Positions 18,901 through 26,364 of a stretch of DNA of 50,987 bases are shown here, in pieces. The DNA is from Spirochaetaceae bacterium. Lineage in GTDB: Bacteria; Spirochaetota; Spirochaetia; DSM-27196; PXBQ01. Positions within the stretch are counted from its first letter, which is position 1. Each line of letters opens with the position of its first letter. The position numbers were made by a program, and so were the translations under genes. The stretch spans positions 1 through 50,987 of the forward strand of contig REEC01000100.1 in the NCBI GenBank assembly GCA_007695285.1, read 5' to 3'. Under the pieces are notes generated by a model, which did no database searches, had not been told where the DNA came from, and worked only from the letters and a program-made list of their open reading frames with translations.

Positions 18901-19208
18901 TCCCCGGCGATTTTGTACATGTTCGGGATCATCAGCAGCAAACCCTGCGACGCGGTGAACGTCGTGGTGAGCGCGCCGGCCGACAACGCACCGTGTACCG
19001 CACCGGCGGCGCCGGCTTCCGACTGCATCTCGATCACAGTAAGCGGTTGGCCGAAGAGATTCTTCTTCCCGCCGTCGGCCCACGCGTCTGCCTTCTCACC
19101 CATGTTTGACGACGGGGTGATCGGGTATATCGCTGCGACATCGCTGAACGCATACGCTATATTGGCGGCGGCTGTGTTGCCGTCAATAGTAACCATTTTC
19201 TTTGGCAT
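15993..19208 (-). CDS. nifJ: pyruvate:ferredoxin/flavodoxin oxidoreductase lacking the 2[4Fe-4S] domain
   Basis: 1071 residues, about 100 fewer than usual homodimeric PFOR (about 1170-1190). It oxidatively decarboxylates pyruvate to acetyl-CoA using thiamine diphosphate and an iron-sulfur cluster. Domain I is intact (YPITPSSNMGE; FGDHSDVMSTRSTGF; HFFDGFRTSHS). The C-terminal part has the proximal-cluster cysteines (CQGC at 707/710, Cys735 in NATGCSSIYGG, and SPCIAHG) and the TPP site (GDGWAYDIG, NTGGQ). Between about residues 625 and 706 there is no cysteine: the ferredoxin-like domain that carries two more clusters in canonical NifJ is missing. GAAGAGG precedes the ATG by 6 bases; a promoter lies at 19259-19287. 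Electrons would leave from the proximal cluster directly. Confidence 0.93.
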   Translation of the reverse strand: MPKKMVTIDGNTAAANIAYAFSDVAAIYPITPSSNMGEKADAWADGGKKNLFGQPLTVIEMQSEAGAAGAVHGALSAGALTTTFTASQGLLLMIPNMYKIAGELLPTVFHVTARSLACQSLSIFGDHSDVMSTRSTGFGLIASANVQEAQDMAVVAHLASLESRIGFVHFFDGFRTSHSMQKIEEIDYEMLREMLDMKYVEAFRAGAMNPDNPYVKVGAQNPDVYFQGRETVNSFYAALPGIVKKYMKLLAEKTGRTYDLYEYIGSPKAEKVIIAMGSAVDTIDETIEFLNAKGENVGAVKVHLYRPFSAEDFANVIPASTKKIAVLDRTKEPGAPGEPLYMDTVVALQGKNIKIVGGRYGLSSKEFTPAMVKAVYDHLDGNCTHDFTVGINDDVTHKSLEIGPHFDTEQEGVTRCKFWGYGSDGTVSANHNSIEIIGGDTDLYVQGYFQYDSNKSGGFTVSHLRFGKKPIKSEYLLTSSDFIALHREQYIGRYDILEGITEGGTFLVNSGTEPEELFAKFTRDMQETIIKKKVHVYTIDASKIAREVGLGGRINTVMQTAFFKLSGVLPEGDAIALIKKHVEHQFKKKGQDIVEMNWKAIDAAADAVVEVKIPAQITESAEITDVVPADSDEFALNVVDPVLRLKGDNVPVSAMSVNGSVPSGTKRLERKGKPSAVSVKWAQKFDQYQVVRDAQFDEPYFEYPGSCQGCGEVGYIYLITQLFGDRMLIANATGCSSIYGGTFPTTPYAKDSRGKGPTWANSLFEDNAEYGFGMRLAIDSNRQQLHDNALAILEHGTTDELAVALRKSLDLFKLTTNEAKEAAEKVKSLIPQALEKASPATLPHLRRLAELKDFLVDRSVWIFGGDGWAYDIGYGGLDHVVASNKNVNILVMDTEVYSNTGGQASKSTPRGAIAKFAASGKKTGKKNLGLMVTTYGSAYVASVNWGQNREQVLQAVVEAEAFDGPSIIIAYSPCIAHGYDMKIANKQSRNASMSGYWPSYRFNPSLAGEGKNPFVWETDDPSIDFSEFTSNEIRYRALELARPEEAQRLHELAEQDNQRRTETFKKMADKE

Positions 19209-19258
19209 AGTTTACCTCTTCCGTGAGTTAGAATTGAAAAATGTCATTGTGTTCGATC

Positions 19259-19287
19259 ACTATACCTCGTCGTGCCGTATAATGCAA
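19259..19287 (-). promoter_or_regulatory. sigma-70 promoter for the pyruvate oxidoreductase gene
   Basis: On the minus strand TTGCAT (19287-19282), 17-base spacer, TATAGT (19264-19259), leaving a leader of about 45 bases before the ATG at 19208. Confidence 0.7.
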
Positions 19288-19341
19288 GGGTCCGAGCGAC
19301 TCCTGCGAGCGACTCCGCGATGAAGCAAGGCGGCCGATTCG

Positions 19342-20100
19342 CTATTGCGACGGTCGCAGCGTGTACGTTACCGACGCCCCAATCTCGATCCAGGCGTTTC
19401 GTCGTGGTTCGGCGTTCTCGGGAGCGCGGACCACCGATCCTGGAAAGACTCTCGCCGTGACCGCGCGTGCAGCCATGACGCGCGCGCCTAACGAGATCAC
19501 TCTATTGATCCGGTACACGACCGTTCCGGACAGCCCCATGTACACGCCGTCGAGCGCGTTTCGGACGTCCTCCCGGCTCTCGTACGGCCAGGTGTCGATC
19601 AAATCAGTCGACCCGGATCTGTACGCGAGGTTTCGCAGTCCGAACAGTTCGAGCGAGGGTTGCACCGAGACACCGGGGATCGCAGCGATCTCAAAAGCGT
19701 GCCCCGCGGCGAGAGAGAACCGCAAGTAGGAGAGCCGTTCCGGGGCGATCAGGTCGCTTGAGAGCCGCGATTCAAGCGAATCGATCTCGCCGCCCGAGTC
19801 GTACACGTACGCAACCGGTTCTGTCGCTGTGAACGCCGCGTCGATGCCTGCCGAGAATCCACCGAGAACGCCGCGAACGCCTATGCCGATCAACGGACGA
19901 TTCTCACCGTACGCGGACGCCGACTCGATATCATATCTCGTCTGCATCACGATCCAGCCGGTTCCGACGCTCGCGCCGAACGGGAGCGCACCGAGCGAGG
20001 TAGTTGCGAGCATCAGGACGATGATAATCACGAGATAACGAGTGTCGTGTCCGACATTGCGCAAAAGCGTCCGTGCTGCACGAATAAACCGAGCGTCCAT
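19342..20100 (-). CDS. predicted outer-membrane beta-barrel protein, hypothetical
   Basis: 252 residues from ATG 20100. A basic N-terminus is followed by a signal-like hydrophobic helix (YLVIIIVLMLATTSLGA). The rest alternates polar and hydrophobic residues with aromatic strand ends (GTGWIVMQTRYDI; AWIEIGASVTYTL near the C-terminus), as expected for a small beta-barrel of about 8-10 strands. No named family is recognised. A perfect -10 hexamer (TATGAT on the minus strand, 20112-20107) ends 6 bases before ATG 20100, favouring this start over ATG 20115 and suggesting a leaderless message. Divergent from the GH13-like gene with only 38 bases between start codons. Confidence 0.65.
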   Translation of the reverse strand: MDARFIRAARTLLRNVGHDTRYLVIIIVLMLATTSLGALPFGASVGTGWIVMQTRYDIESASAYGENRPLIGIGVRGVLGGFSAGIDAAFTATEPVAYVYDSGGEIDSLESRLSSDLIAPERLSYLRFSLAAGHAFEIAAIPGVSVQPSLELFGLRNLAYRSGSTDLIDTWPYESREDVRNALDGVYMGLSGTVVYRINRVISLGARVMAARAVTARVFPGSVVRAPENAEPRRNAWIEIGASVTYTLRPSQ

Positions 20101-20102
20101 GA

Positions 20103-20131
20103 TTGAATCATACAAGAATCTGCATTATTCT
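20103..20131. promoter_or_regulatory. overlapping divergent promoters
   Basis: Plus strand: TTGAAT (20103-20108), 17 bases, TATTCT (20126-20131), 7 bases before ATG 20139. Minus strand: TATGAT (20112-20107), 6 bases before ATG 20100, with a weak -35. The two promoters overlap, so polymerases should exclude each other. Confidence 0.55.
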
Positions 20132-20138
20132 GGAATCC

Positions 20139-21416
20139 ATGAACGATGTCGTGTCCGAGGTGGTCGCGCGTTATCCAGAACCAATCCCGACGCCGGCGGT
20201 CATGCCGGCACGGTCGGACGATCGTAGTTCGGTTTTTAGCGAATGCACGGCGTTTCTCGCTGCGGCGCCTGGTTTCTTCTCGTCGACCATGGGGCGGACA
20301 TCGTTGGCCGCGCTCGCTGCGTTTATCGATGACGAATGCGACGGGACGATCACGGGGCTGCATTTCCTCGACGATACGTCCGGCTCCGTGACCGGTTTCC
20401 GGCACGCTGCACCGGAAACCGGTAGCGATTTGCTGTTTATGTACGATGTTCCGACCGACGAACTCGCGCGCACGGTGCATGAACGTGTCGCTTCGTCGGT
20501 CGAGTACGTCGTCGAACTCGCACGGCTCGGCGTCCACGCGGTACGGTTCCCGGTCAACCGCCTAAATCGTGATGACAACGGTTCTCGCGATGAGCGAAAA
20601 GACCACTTGCCGATTTTTGTGGAGATACTCGATACAATCGCACCGTGGCTCTCGATCGTGATCGATGCCGAACCGCACTCGCAGAAGCCCACCGATTCAC
20701 GGGATCACTCAGCTGATCACGACACGCTCGAATCGTGCTTTGCTGACGGCTATCGGACAGAAGACGCGCAAGACTTTTCCCGTTGGGCAGTAGCCGAAAC
20801 CGGTCAACAGACCGATGCTGTACGGTATAACGTGCTATCGGAGGCGGTGGGCTCGCTCGGCGGTTCCGCGCTCATTGACGCGGTGCTCCCGTCCGCACAG
20901 CGGGCGAGGACACTTCTCTCAGCTTACACGGTGCTGATGGCATTGCCGGGCGTGCCTGGCTTTCGGCTCGACGCGTTCATCTCCGACGGTGTTGCAGCCG
21001 AGGCCGCTGGCTCGGTGTCTTTCGATCGGTTCGTCGATTCGCTTCACGATTCAGAGACGGTTGCCGGGGCAGTTTTTGTGGGCATAACCGAGCGCTTGCG
21101 CGTTCGGAGCCGAGAAGCCGCGTTCGCACCCCGGAGCCGTTCGCGCGTTCTATGCGATGCTTCCGGCGTAATCAGCATCGTTCGTGGTGCGGCCGACGGA
21201 CCGGATGCGTGTACACCGGTTTTATGCCTTCATAATATTTCGCATGAGCCGAGTGACCCGACGTTCACGCCGGAAGAACTCTCGGTTGACGACTCGAGTC
21301 TGTTCCGGGACATTATCTCAGGTGATGTGGTGTATCCGTACCGAACCACCGATGGCCGGTTCGCGTTCGGATTGGAGCCGTACGAAAGTATGTGGTTGAA
21401 AGCCTTCGCTCCGTGA
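20139..21416 (+). CDS. GH13_18 (sucrose-phosphorylase-like) protein without catalytic residues
   Basis: 425 residues, against about 490-580 for active family members. The C-terminal half follows sucrose/glucosylglycerate phosphorylases clearly (VLMALPGVPGF, later VLCLHNIS and a closing LEPYESMWLKA beta domain). The N-terminal barrel is shortened (GLHFLDDTSGSVTGFR; LLFMYDVP), and the strand that should hold the nucleophile (family pattern VRLDA) reads GVHAVRFPVNRLN, so the catalytic aspartate is absent. I infer a non-catalytic sugar-binding or regulatory protein, or a decaying gene; the frame is open with no stop or frameshift. Start chosen at 20139 from the promoter geometry. Confidence 0.65.
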   Translation: MNDVVSEVVARYPEPIPTPAVMPARSDDRSSVFSECTAFLAAAPGFFSSTMGRTSLAALAAFIDDECDGTITGLHFLDDTSGSVTGFRHAAPETGSDLLFMYDVPTDELARTVHERVASSVEYVVELARLGVHAVRFPVNRLNRDDNGSRDERKDHLPIFVEILDTIAPWLSIVIDAEPHSQKPTDSRDHSADHDTLESCFADGYRTEDAQDFSRWAVAETGQQTDAVRYNVLSEAVGSLGGSALIDAVLPSAQRARTLLSAYTVLMALPGVPGFRLDAFISDGVAAEAAGSVSFDRFVDSLHDSETVAGAVFVGITERLRVRSREAAFAPRSRSRVLCDASGVISIVRGAADGPDACTPVLCLHNISHEPSDPTFTPEELSVDDSSLFRDIISGDVVYPYRTTDGRFAFGLEPYESMWLKAFAP

Positions 21417-21483
21417 TGGTGGAGTCGGCGGGACCGGTGTTCCGACGGCTTCGAGCCACGAGGGAAGAGCAACGAGGTAAAAA

Positions 21484-22791
21484 ATGAGCCGCCGATCGTT
21501 TCTCGCATCGAAGCCTGTTGTAACCGTTCTAACCGTCAGCGCTATGCTGGGGATGGTGTTCGTCGCCGTGTTCCTTCCGGGAGCGATTCCTGAGACACGG
21601 GTGCGCCTACGGGTTGATACCGACAAAGCCCTGGAGTCCCCGGCGCGGATTCTTCCGGATAAGGTCATAGAACTGACCGAGTTCGACCCGCACGATCCAA
21701 TACCCCGGAGATTTGTTCGGACGGCGATACTCCGCCGCGGCGACAGCCTCTTTGCCGGCCTGCTCGCGAACGGTCTCGGGGCGAGTGATGCTCTCACCGT
21801 CGTACGCACGTTCGAGTCGGTTTACGATCCGAGGCGACTGGTTCCCGGCAACGAACTCATCATCACGTTTGCGGGGGAAGGAGGGCCTCTCCGCGAGGTC
21901 AGCGTCCGGCTCGGTTCCACGACGAGCATTTCGGTCACGCGTGACGCGACCGGTGTGTACGCGGCGTCGCGGGTCGAACGGCGCCTCACCCGCGAGCCGC
22001 GACGCGTCTCGGGAAACGTCGCCAACAGCCTGTATGGTTCGGCTCTCGCCGCCGGAGTGCCGATCAACACCGTAGTGAGGATGATCCAACTGTACTCGTT
22101 CGATATCGATTTCCAGCGCGATATCCGGCAAGGCGACTTCTTCGAGGTTGTATACGAGCGGTTATACGACGAAGCCGGTAACTACGTTCGGGATGGTGAA
22201 CTCGTTTTTGTCGAACTTGGCGTAGGCGGCCGCGCGTATCCGTACTATCGATTCAAGCCGTCCGACGGCGAGACCGATTTCTTCGATCCCGACGGTACCA
22301 CCGCGCGCAAGAGCCTTCTCAAGACTCCGGTTGACGGAGCTCGGTTGAGTTCCGGATTCGGTATGCGGATGCACCCAATCCTTGGTTTCAGCCATCTCCA
22401 TCAAGGTGTTGATTTTGCCGCCCCCGTCGGAACACCGATTCTGGCCGCCGGAGACGGAGTGCTCAGCTTCATCGGATACGACAGAATAAATGGAAACCAC
22501 ATCCGAATTCGGCACGTCAACGGCTATATGACGTTGTACGCACATATGAGCTCATACGCTCGCGGCATGACCGTCGGACATCGCGTGCGACAAGGCGACG
22601 TCATCGGTTTCGTAGGTTCGACGGGTTTGTCGACAGGGCCACACCTGCACTACGAGGTGCATCATAACGGGCGACCGATCAACCCGGCGACGATCGAATT
22701 CCCTCCCGGGAGAGTGCTCGAACACGACGAGTTGAGCCGATTCCGGACCGAACGCCTGAGAATCGACTTACTGCGCGAGGAGCTATCGTGA
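21484..22791 (+). CDS. M23-family peptidoglycan endopeptidase
   Basis: 435 residues. An N-terminal membrane anchor or signal (VVTVLTVSAMLGMVFVAVFLPG) is followed by a LysM/OapA-like segment (ILRRGDSLFAGLLANGLG, about 82-130), a Csd3-type second domain, and a C-terminal LytM/M23 domain with zinc ligands His306 and Asp310 (HQGVD) and His387/His389 (HLHYEVH). Such enzymes cut peptide cross-links in periplasmic peptidoglycan and shape the helical cell body in related bacteria. GAGG lies upstream of the ATG. Its stop overlaps the next start by 4 bases, so the TetR regulator is translated with it. Confidence 0.9.
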   Translation: MSRRSFLASKPVVTVLTVSAMLGMVFVAVFLPGAIPETRVRLRVDTDKALESPARILPDKVIELTEFDPHDPIPRRFVRTAILRRGDSLFAGLLANGLGASDALTVVRTFESVYDPRRLVPGNELIITFAGEGGPLREVSVRLGSTTSISVTRDATGVYAASRVERRLTREPRRVSGNVANSLYGSALAAGVPINTVVRMIQLYSFDIDFQRDIRQGDFFEVVYERLYDEAGNYVRDGELVFVELGVGGRAYPYYRFKPSDGETDFFDPDGTTARKSLLKTPVDGARLSSGFGMRMHPILGFSHLHQGVDFAAPVGTPILAAGDGVLSFIGYDRINGNHIRIRHVNGYMTLYAHMSSYARGMTVGHRVRQGDVIGFVGSTGLSTGPHLHYEVHHNGRPINPATIEFPPGRVLEHDELSRFRTERLRIDLLREELS

Positions 22792-23372
22792 ACGAAAACC
22801 GTTCGATGGATTCACGCACGCGGCGAACCCGCGCAAAGCTCTGGTCCGGTTTGATCGCATTGATGGACGAAAAAGAGTTCAGCGCGATCTCCGTAAGTGA
22901 CATAGCCGAGCATGCCGGTGTCAACCGCGTGACGTTTTACCGCCATTTCACCGACAAGAACGATCTGTTGCTTCGGGGCCTCGAGAAGACGATGGGCGAC
23001 GTGATCGAACAGCTCGAACCGTACGCGGATATCGGAACCGAGAGCGTCGCGGAGCGAAATTACGTCCGAATATTTCGGCACGTTTACAACAACCGAAAGC
23101 TGTATCGAGCGCTTGTTGGACCCGACGGCACAGGGGTCCTCGTCGCAGGACTCAAGGATTATTTCGGTAGCGCGTACATCCGGCATATGTCGGCGAGACT
23201 CGGTGCGCCCCGGTTGCCGACGCGGTTTGTCGCCGACTTCGTATCATCGGCGTTCATCGGTGTTATCGCCCGGTGGATCTTCTCGGACGCTCCAGAGTCG
23301 CCCGAAGTGATGGCGAAACAATTCGTGACGATCATCACCCACGGGGTATACTACTCACTCGCTTTACAGTAG
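22788..23372 (+). CDS. TetR/AcrR-family transcriptional regulator
   Basis: 194 residues from GTG 22788, overlapping the M23 stop (GTGA). The N-terminal helix-turn-helix is classical (ISVSDIAEHAGVNRVTFYRHF, with the conserved FYRHF end of the recognition helix). The C-terminal ligand/dimer domain is all-helical and resembles the TetR_C group of AcrR-like regulators (FVSSAFIGVIARWIFSDAPESP). Translation coupling suggests it acts on the M23 operon or a neighbouring envelope gene; no operator palindrome stands out. Only a weak 7-bp hairpin (GAATGCG/CGCATTC, 23387-23404) separates it from the convergent gene. Confidence 0.9.
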   Translation: MNENRSMDSRTRRTRAKLWSGLIALMDEKEFSAISVSDIAEHAGVNRVTFYRHFTDKNDLLLRGLEKTMGDVIEQLEPYADIGTESVAERNYVRIFRHVYNNRKLYRALVGPDGTGVLVAGLKDYFGSAYIRHMSARLGAPRLPTRFVADFVSSAFIGVIARWIFSDAPESPEVMAKQFVTIITHGVYYSLALQ

Positions 23373-23419
23373 CAAGTCCGGCGCCGGAATGCGAGCCCGC
23401 ATTCGACCCGTCTATACGG

Positions 23420-24730
23420 TCACGGCAAGGCCTCGTACCACAATCGGTACAGGAGGCCCGGACCCGTCGGATAATGTGGGACCCAGGCCGACGTCGCGAA
23501 GAAGCTTTCGGTGTCGACCGGTGAGTCGCCCACGAAGTACGCCGCGTCGTGCGGCGCCGCGTAACCGAACTCGTCGACGCCGATGAGATGAACCGAGAGA
23601 CCTGAAAGCTGCGGCGTTTGCTCGACGGGGCCGTGCAATACCGCCGCGCCGAGAGCCGCGGTCAACTCCGTGATCCGTTCGCCTGCGACAATTCCACAAT
23701 CGGTCATGACGCGCCCGACCGCTCCAAGATCCAGATCGAGTTCTCCGGGACGCGAGTACATCGCGTCGGGGTGCTGAAAGAGCGATGTCCGGACCAATGA
23801 CCGAACGGCGTTCGTAGAGATAGCCGCGTACGCCTCTGACGAGATCTCGTTGAGCGCATCGTGAACCCTCTCGACTCCGTCGGTCCGGATGATCGAAAGA
23901 GAATGATGCGTGGCGCCCTCGCGGGCGTGCACTGCAGCCGATGCGACGTCGTCGATGCCCATCGCCGTATCGGACATGGCCGTCAGCAGAGCCGCGAGCG
24001 GCCAGCCGTTTGCTGCCACGCTGTTCTGCGCGGCGAGTAGAACCGGTGCGGTGCGGCGTAACTCGTACGCCACCTCGATGAGCGCGGTTCGTGGCCCATC
24101 GAATGCGACGACCGATACCGGTTCGTGCGCAAGAGCGCGACGGATCGTTCGTGCGTCGAGGCCCAACCCGAACGTGTCGGAGTACCCGACGGTGCGAGCG
24201 GCCGACGCATGAGGTCTCATTCCGTACCCCCAGAGATACAGCAAGTACTTCTCTGCGGGATACGCTTTTTTTGCGCACGAGACGAACGATGCGAGTGTCG
24301 CGCCATCGCCCGTATTGAGTTTCACATCGGCATCCTCGGGAACACCGAGACACAGCGAACCGATCCGGACCGGAGGATTCGTGCCGTGCTCGTCGGAAAA
24401 CGCGGCGTACAGTCGCGTCGAGGCGCGCTCTCCGGAGCTCCCACCGCGATCAACCAGCAGCACAACCGCGATTTCCGGATCCAATACGACGTTCGCGAGC
24501 CGAGTCAACTCGTACTCCGCGTACGGTTCGAGTTCGTTGTCCGCCGCGATGTACGCAATCACGGTCCACTTCGTGGGTCGGGGAAAATCGGTTTGATCCG
24601 GTTCCGAGACAACGTCGACGATGCTGCCCGGAATCGGAGCGCTACACGCAACCGTGAGTACAACGATCGGCAAGACGAGGCTACGAAGCACGTTCGAGAG
24701 TGAACGCCGTTTGACCCGAAGTGCTCTCAT
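23420..24730 (-). CDS. clostripain-like (C11) lipoprotein without the catalytic dyad
   Basis: 436 residues. A lipoprotein signal ends in VLTVAC (Cys29). The fold follows C11 peptidases: WTVIAYIAADNELE at 55-68, AVVLLVDRGG, YLLYLWGYG and VVAFDGPRTALIEVAYEL. In active C11 enzymes the last two read LWxHG and FDxC; here the histidine is Tyr169 and the cysteine position is Pro213, so peptidase activity should be lost. It is the last gene of the T2SS operon, overlapping the previous gene by 4 bases (ATGA). It may be a periplasmic binding partner of secreted substrates. The stop is followed by the convergent TetR gene. Confidence 0.75.
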   Translation of the reverse strand: MRALRVKRRSLSNVLRSLVLPIVVLTVACSAPIPGSIVDVVSEPDQTDFPRPTKWTVIAYIAADNELEPYAEYELTRLANVVLDPEIAVVLLVDRGGSSGERASTRLYAAFSDEHGTNPPVRIGSLCLGVPEDADVKLNTGDGATLASFVSCAKKAYPAEKYLLYLWGYGMRPHASAARTVGYSDTFGLGLDARTIRRALAHEPVSVVAFDGPRTALIEVAYELRRTAPVLLAAQNSVAANGWPLAALLTAMSDTAMGIDDVASAAVHAREGATHHSLSIIRTDGVERVHDALNEISSEAYAAISTNAVRSLVRTSLFQHPDAMYSRPGELDLDLGAVGRVMTDCGIVAGERITELTAALGAAVLHGPVEQTPQLSGLSVHLIGVDEFGYAAPHDAAYFVGDSPVDTESFFATSAWVPHYPTGPGLLYRLWYEALP

Positions 24731-25167
24731 CGGCCGAGCACCGTATCGGGGTACGAGAAGCGTCCCGACCGATCCGACCAGACCGACCGTCCGACATCGA
24801 CGGAGCGGACGTGAAACCCCGATACGCGGAACGTTTCACGCGGTACGACAAAGAAGAGATCGGCGAGCGAAACGGTGATGACGCCCGACTCCCATGGCGC
24901 GATTGGCTCCGAAAGCACTACCCGTTGTGGGTTAGGCGTAAGCGGTACGGGCGTGTCACCGGTTGCAGGCAGCAGGAAGAAGCGAATCTCGGTCGGGACG
25001 ATCGTTTCATCCGAGACATTGGTCACGATACACGTAAGATTCTCTCCGCCTGTATCGATCGCGAGACCCGAGAGGCGGAACGGTGGGGTCGGTGGGACAT
25101 CGCAGCCGGTCAGTTGTCCCGCGGTGAGCGCCGCAAACGCAAAAAGGGCGGCCGGAAAGTGCCTCAT
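24727..25167 (-). CDS. small lipoprotein in the T2SS operon, unknown function
   Basis: 146 residues from ATG 25167 with GGAGGGA upstream. The signal peptide ends in a good lipobox, QLTGC (Cys22). The mature part looks like one immunoglobulin-like beta-sandwich (LSGLAIDTGGENLTCIVTNV, later FFVVPRETFRVSGFHVRSV). It overlaps both neighbours by 4 bases (ATGA each side), so it is translated in step with the gene before and the dead C11 protein after. A role in the periplasmic end of T2SS, for instance as pilotin or substrate chaperone, is only a guess. Confidence 0.75.
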   Translation of the reverse strand: MRHFPAALFAFAALTAGQLTGCDVPPTPPFRLSGLAIDTGGENLTCIVTNVSDETIVPTEIRFFLLPATGDTPVPLTPNPQRVVLSEPIAPWESGVITVSLADLFFVVPRETFRVSGFHVRSVDVGRSVWSDRSGRFSYPDTVLGR

Positions 25168-25811
25168 TCGGTTCCCTCCGTGATGGCGCTTCGTAGCGTC
25201 GCAACAACGGTACCAGTGCCCGGAAAGCGGTCGAGCCGCGCAATTGCGAGATGAGATTCGGCGGTGCGGCCGAGTCGCCACAAGACGACCGCGTGGAGCA
25301 GACTTAGCCGCGGATCGTGCTCGTCATCTCCGTAAGGCGCGAGAATGGCATAGGCGTCAGTGAAATCCGATCGCACGATCGCGGCTAACGCCGACTCGAC
25401 GATATGGTCGCGCACGGCGCGCAGACTCTGCAGACGAACGTGGATGACGTCGGCCGGCCCGGTGACACCGATCTCCGTCTCGACACCGCGATAATCGGGA
25501 TGCCGCACGGTAGCGAGCCCTCGTCCGATCGGCACGTTTTCGACGACAAACCGTCCGCGAATGTCGGTCCGAACGGGTTCGACGCCGGTGAGAGAGACCT
25601 CCGCGTCGCTTATCGGGAGTCCGTTTTCGCTCGAAACCATCCCGTGAACCCGGACCGCAGTTAGGCAGGGATCGAAGCTCGTGCACGCCGCGATGCTCGT
25701 GCCAATCAACAAGGCCGCGAAGAACGACAAACACGCGCGCGCCCTCGCTTGCGGTGTGAGTGCATTTGCCCGTGGCGCGGGTAGGGCGAGTGATCTCAGC
25801 GTTCTATTCAT
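25164..25811 (-). CDS. lipoprotein with carboxypeptidase-regulatory-like domain
   Basis: 215 residues from ATG 25811 (AGGGAGAGAG upstream). The signal ends in SIAAC (Cys43). The next 80 residues are a CarboxypepD_reg-like beta-sandwich (RVHGMVSSENGLPISDAEV, VRTDIRGRFVVENVP, GLATVRHPDYRG), a fold common in secreted and surface proteins. The C-terminal 80 residues are helical with a TPR-like pattern (DAYAILAPYG; LLHAVVLWRLGRTAESHLA). It overlaps the gene before by 8 bases and the next by 4. Membership in the T2SS transcript is clear; function is not. Confidence 0.75.
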   Translation of the reverse strand: MNRTLRSLALPAPRANALTPQARARACLSFFAALLIGTSIAACTSFDPCLTAVRVHGMVSSENGLPISDAEVSLTGVEPVRTDIRGRFVVENVPIGRGLATVRHPDYRGVETEIGVTGPADVIHVRLQSLRAVRDHIVESALAAIVRSDFTDAYAILAPYGDDEHDPRLSLLHAVVLWRLGRTAESHLAIARLDRFPGTGTVVATLRSAITEGTE

Positions 25812-26364
25812 CGTGTCTCTCTCCCTCATTGGTAGCGACTCGGGATGTAGGCGCGGACTCGGGGTACACGCGCTCTGCGAAAACGCGGCCGGCCGAATCG
25901 CGGTGTATCGAGTACTGTCCGTGCGATGTCGCGATCGAGCCGATCGGGGCACCACGGCCTATCGTGTGTTCCGACCGACTCGTTGGCGCTGCCACGCCAT
26001 CCGCCGATTCGTGTTCCATCTTGACTGCTTCCTCCGGTATCGTCGGCGGCACAATTTCGTGGTCCGGTGTTGAGCGTGGCGAGGGCCCCGGGAATAACGA
26101 TACAAACGCGGCGGTGTCTCCCCCGGTCGGCACCCGCACCACGTCGGCATCAATTAACGGCTCCGACGCCGGCGCAATTGGAAAGGATCGTTCCGCGTCG
26201 GCAGCCTCAGGAGTTCGCACCAAAACGCCATGGAGATACCCGTACGTCATGGCGGCCGAGACGACGACAAGGATACAAGTCGTGGTGAGGTCCGCCGCGC
26301 GCGCACGCCGGGCGTTTCTCAGGTTGTACCGTGTGCTGTCTCCGTGGGTGGCCTTACCGCTCAT
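25804..26364 (-). CDS. single-pass membrane protein in GspM/GspC position of the T2SS operon
   Basis: 186 residues. A basic cytoplasmic N-terminus (about 25 residues) precedes one membrane helix (LTTTCILVVVSAAMTYGYL); the rest is periplasmic, Pro-rich and low in complexity until a short conserved-looking end (GQYSIHRDSAGRVFAERVYP). The topology fits both GspM, which pairs with GspL, and GspC, which joins the inner-membrane platform to the secretin; sequence alone does not decide. It overlaps the GspL-like gene by 11 bases, the place of gspM in standard clusters. Confidence 0.6.
   Translation of the reverse strand: MSGKATHGDSTRYNLRNARRARAADLTTTCILVVVSAAMTYGYLHGVLVRTPEAADAERSFPIAPASEPLIDADVVRVPTGGDTAAFVSLFPGPSPRSTPDHEIVPPTIPEEAVKMEHESADGVAAPTSRSEHTIGRGAPIGSIATSHGQYSIHRDSAGRVFAERVYPESAPTSRVATNEGERHDE

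Noticed and set aside
23387..23404. Hairpin GAATGCG/CGCATTC between TetR and the C11-like gene as a terminator
   Set aside because: Only 7 bp and no T-run on either strand.
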